Positions 5,912 through 7,208 of a stretch of 7,208 nt of DNA are shown piece after piece. The stretch is from positions 1-7,208 of the forward strand of contig JAJZAG010000198.1 in NCBI GenBank assembly GCA_021799555.1, in the 5' to 3' direction. The notes under the pieces were generated by a model. That model had not been told where the DNA came from, searched no databases, and worked only from the letters and a program-made list of their open reading frames with translations. Origin of the DNA: Deltaproteobacteria bacterium. GTDB taxonomy: Bacteria > Desulfobacterota > Binatia > Binatales > Binataceae. Both the position numbers and the translations under genes were made by a program. How positions within the stretch are numbered: the stretch's first letter is position 1; each line of letters starts with the position of its first letter.

Positions 5912-6520
5912 ATGAAGCTGCTGGAATTTAACCAAGCCCCGAATCCCCGCCGCGTCCGCGTTTTTCTCGCTGAAAAGGGTATCGAGGTTCCCACCGTGCA
6001 GGTAAATCTCGCCAGCGGTGACAACCGCAAACCGGAGTTTCTCGCAATCAATCCGATGGGCGGTGTTCCCGTGCTCGAACTCGACGACGGCACCTACCTC
6101 GCCGAGTCGGTCGCGATCTGCCGCTACTTTGAAGCGCAAAAACCCGAGCCGCCGCTGATGGGTGTGGACGCGCAAGACAGGGCGGTCGTCGAGATGTGGA
6201 ATCGCCGAATGGAATTCGAAATTCTCGGCATGACGGCCGGCGCGTTTCGCAACACCAGCGAGTTCTTCAAGGGCCGCATTCCGCAATCACCCGAATACGG
6301 TGCAATCTGCCGGACCGCCGCGCTCAAGCGTTTGGAATGGCTCGACAAGGAACTGGCCAACCGGGAGTTTATCGCAGGGAATCGCTATTCAATCGCGGAC
6401 ATCACCGCGCTTATCGGAATTGATTTCGGGCGCACGACCGGGATCAAGATCGATCCCGCGCAAAAAAACCTCAAGCGCTGGCACGACGCCGTATCGAGCC
6501 GCCCCAGCGCCAAGGCGTAA
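5912..6520 (+). CDS. Glutathione S-transferase family protein
   Basis: A 202-residue cytosolic GST of normal length. The N-terminal thioredoxin-like domain (1-78) contains the family's glutathione-binding features: NPMGGVPVLE at 47-56 with the cis-proline Pro53, and ESVAI at 65-69, where Glu65-Ser66 should bind the gamma-glutamyl group. The all-helical C-terminal domain runs from about 88, with the N-capping box SIAD at 160-163. At the usual catalytic position (residues 7-12, NQAPNP) there is no Tyr, Ser or Cys. Asn11 occupies the place of the Asn used by YfcG/Nu-like enzymes, so disulfide reductase or peroxidase activity is as likely as classical conjugation; this is inference. It probably detoxifies electrophiles or peroxides. 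It appears to be a single-gene unit with its own promoter, convergent with the oxidase genes to the right. Confidence 0.92.
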   Translation: MKLLEFNQAPNPRRVRVFLAEKGIEVPTVQVNLASGDNRKPEFLAINPMGGVPVLELDDGTYLAESVAICRYFEAQKPEPPLMGVDAQDRAVVEMWNRRMEFEILGMTAGAFRNTSEFFKGRIPQSPEYGAICRTAALKRLEWLDKELANREFIAGNRYSIADITALIGIDFGRTTGIKIDPAQKNLKRWHDAVSSRPSAKA

Positions 6521-6525
6521 CCTGC

Positions 6526-6545
6526 GCGGCCACGCGATGGGCCGC
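6526..6545. terminator. Possible bidirectional terminator between convergent genes
   Basis: GCGGCC (6526-6531) and GGCCGC (6540-6545) form a perfect 6-bp stem with an 8-nt loop. It fills nearly the whole 25-nt gap between the convergent GST and DUF420 stops. Neither side has a T-run, so termination is plausible from position but not proven. Confidence 0.35.
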
Positions 6546-6980
6546 TTACGGCATGATCGGCGTGTAAAGCACGTAGAGCATCACGTAGATCACAACCCCG
6601 GTGACCGACACGTACATCCAAAGAGGCCAGGTCCATCGCGCGATTCGGCGATGCGATGCGAAACGCGCGCGCAGCGCATATGACGCGGTAAACAGCGCGA
6701 GCGGGACAATCGTTACCGCAAGGATTACGTGCGGAATCAAAATCGCGAAGTACACCAGACGAATCAAGCCGCTTCCGCCGAAGCGGACTTCACCGGCATG
6801 CGCGTGGTAGGTCAGGTAGGAAGTCAGAAACAATACCGAGACCGCGAGCGCGCTCAGCATGCACGCGCGATGCGCGGGCACGTTCTTGCGCTTGATGAAC
6901 ACGAAGCCGGCGGCCAGAAGAACCGCGGCGATCGAATTCAGAATCGCGTCGAGCCGCGGAAGAAACGAATACGCAATCAA
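6546..6980 (-). CDS. DUF420 membrane protein (CtaM/YozB-like)
   Basis: A small integral membrane protein of the DUF420 family, 144 residues from the TTG at 6980. The family includes YozB/CtaM, reported to be needed for active cytochrome aa3 oxidase in Firmicutes. Hydrophobic segments lie at about 11-28, 39-56, 74-103 (probably two helices) and 116-136. The family's histidines are present: His37 (NVPAHRACML), His59 and His61 (YLTYHAHAG), His84 (ILIPHVILA) and His110 (RFASHRRIARWT), candidates for metal or haem contact. TGVVIYVMLY ends the last helix. The frame also has an ATG at 7064, but that would overlap the COX4 gene by 64 bp with an unrelated, soluble-looking head. The TTG places LPRLDAILN at the usual N-terminus, and GGAGA at 6999-6995 lies upstream, though with a long 14-nt spacing. 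Next to COX4, a role in cytochrome oxidase maturation is likely. Confidence 0.85.
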   Translation of the reverse strand: MIAYSFLPRLDAILNSIAAVLLAAGFVFIKRKNVPAHRACMLSALAVSVLFLTSYLTYHAHAGEVRFGGSGLIRLVYFAILIPHVILAVTIVPLALFTASYALRARFASHRRIARWTWPLWMYVSVTGVVIYVMLYVLYTPIMP

Positions 6981-7000
6981 CGACGCCGTCCCATTCTCCG

Positions 7001-7208
7001 CTACGATTGCGGTGCCGCAGCGGCTTGCGCGGCAATCGGCGGCTGATGACGGATACGCGCCCATGCGCGCGCGCTCAAATCAGGCCGCAGCATCAGATAG
7101 CAAAACGCAACCAGTACCATCGGCGTCGCGGCGATCACCCACAATCCCTTCCGCTCGAAGGCCAGATGCATAAAATACATCGCGACCAGCATCGCTTTGG
7201 CCAACGCC
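7001..7208 (-). CDS. Cytochrome c oxidase subunit IV (prokaryotic COX4), C-terminal part
   Basis: Only the last 69 codons are in the window; the frame continues past the right edge. The visible part begins ALAKAMLVAMYFMHLAFERK, the characteristic KA-FMHL motif of bacterial COX4 and CyoD-type subunits. A second hydrophobic helix follows (LWVIAATPMVLVAFCYLML), then a short Arg/Ala-rich cytoplasmic tail. Subunit IV is a small accessory membrane subunit of haem-copper oxidases, normally at the end of the ctaCDEF-type operon. The stop is 20 nt before the TTG of the DUF420 gene, so the two are probably cotranscribed. COX4 and CyoD are hard to tell apart from this fragment, so no symbol is given. 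Confidence 0.82.
   Translation of the reverse strand, partial: ALAKAMLVAMYFMHLAFERKGLWVIAATPMVLVAFCYLMLRPDLSARAWARIRHQPPIAAQAAAAPQS

Overview
The window looks like chromosomal DNA of a GC-rich, Gram-negative, aerobic bacterium. Tad-type pseudopilin genes point to an envelope with a Tad/Flp apparatus. The right-hand end carries cytochrome oxidase genes, which point to aerobic respiration. The mix of a luciferase-like oxidoreductase, Tad-like proteins and DUF420/COX4 would fit soil lineages such as Binatota, Acidobacteriota or former Deltaproteobacteria, but the sequence alone does not fix the taxon. No rRNA, tRNA, CRISPR array, transposase or attachment site was seen.

Layout. (1) 1-1867, plus strand: a luciferase-like flavin-dependent oxidoreductase, cut by the left edge, overlaps an alpha/beta hydrolase by 4 bp (ATGA). 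A strong rho-independent terminator at 1900-1941 closes this catabolic-looking operon. (2) 1959-5837, plus strand: four genes of the Tad pseudopilin type. Two are tandem TadG-like paralogues. Each has an N-terminal membrane anchor and a long Gly/Asn/Ser-rich, beta-solenoid-like ectodomain in place of a von Willebrand A domain. Two TadE-like minor pseudopilins follow. The second TadG-like gene and both TadE-like genes overlap end to end, so they are probably translationally coupled. (3) 5912-6520, plus strand: a glutathione S-transferase behind its own sigma70-like promoter with almost no leader. (4) 6546-7208, minus strand: a DUF420 (CtaM/YozB-like) membrane protein and the C-terminal part of cytochrome c oxidase subunit IV, the tail of a cytochrome oxidase operon that continues past the right edge. 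It converges on the GST gene.

The most interesting part is the Tad block. The TadG-like gene has been duplicated together with its upstream leader. Units 1959-3426 and 3457-4928 are almost equal in length. Two short non-coding blocks in the leader (19/22 and 16/18 identical) sit at matching distances from the two start codons, although the rest of the leaders has diverged. One block holds a GCAC-N5-GTGC dyad in both copies, a candidate shared regulatory site. No Tad ATPase, secretin, platform protein or prepilin peptidase lies in the window, so the machinery serving these proteins must be elsewhere.
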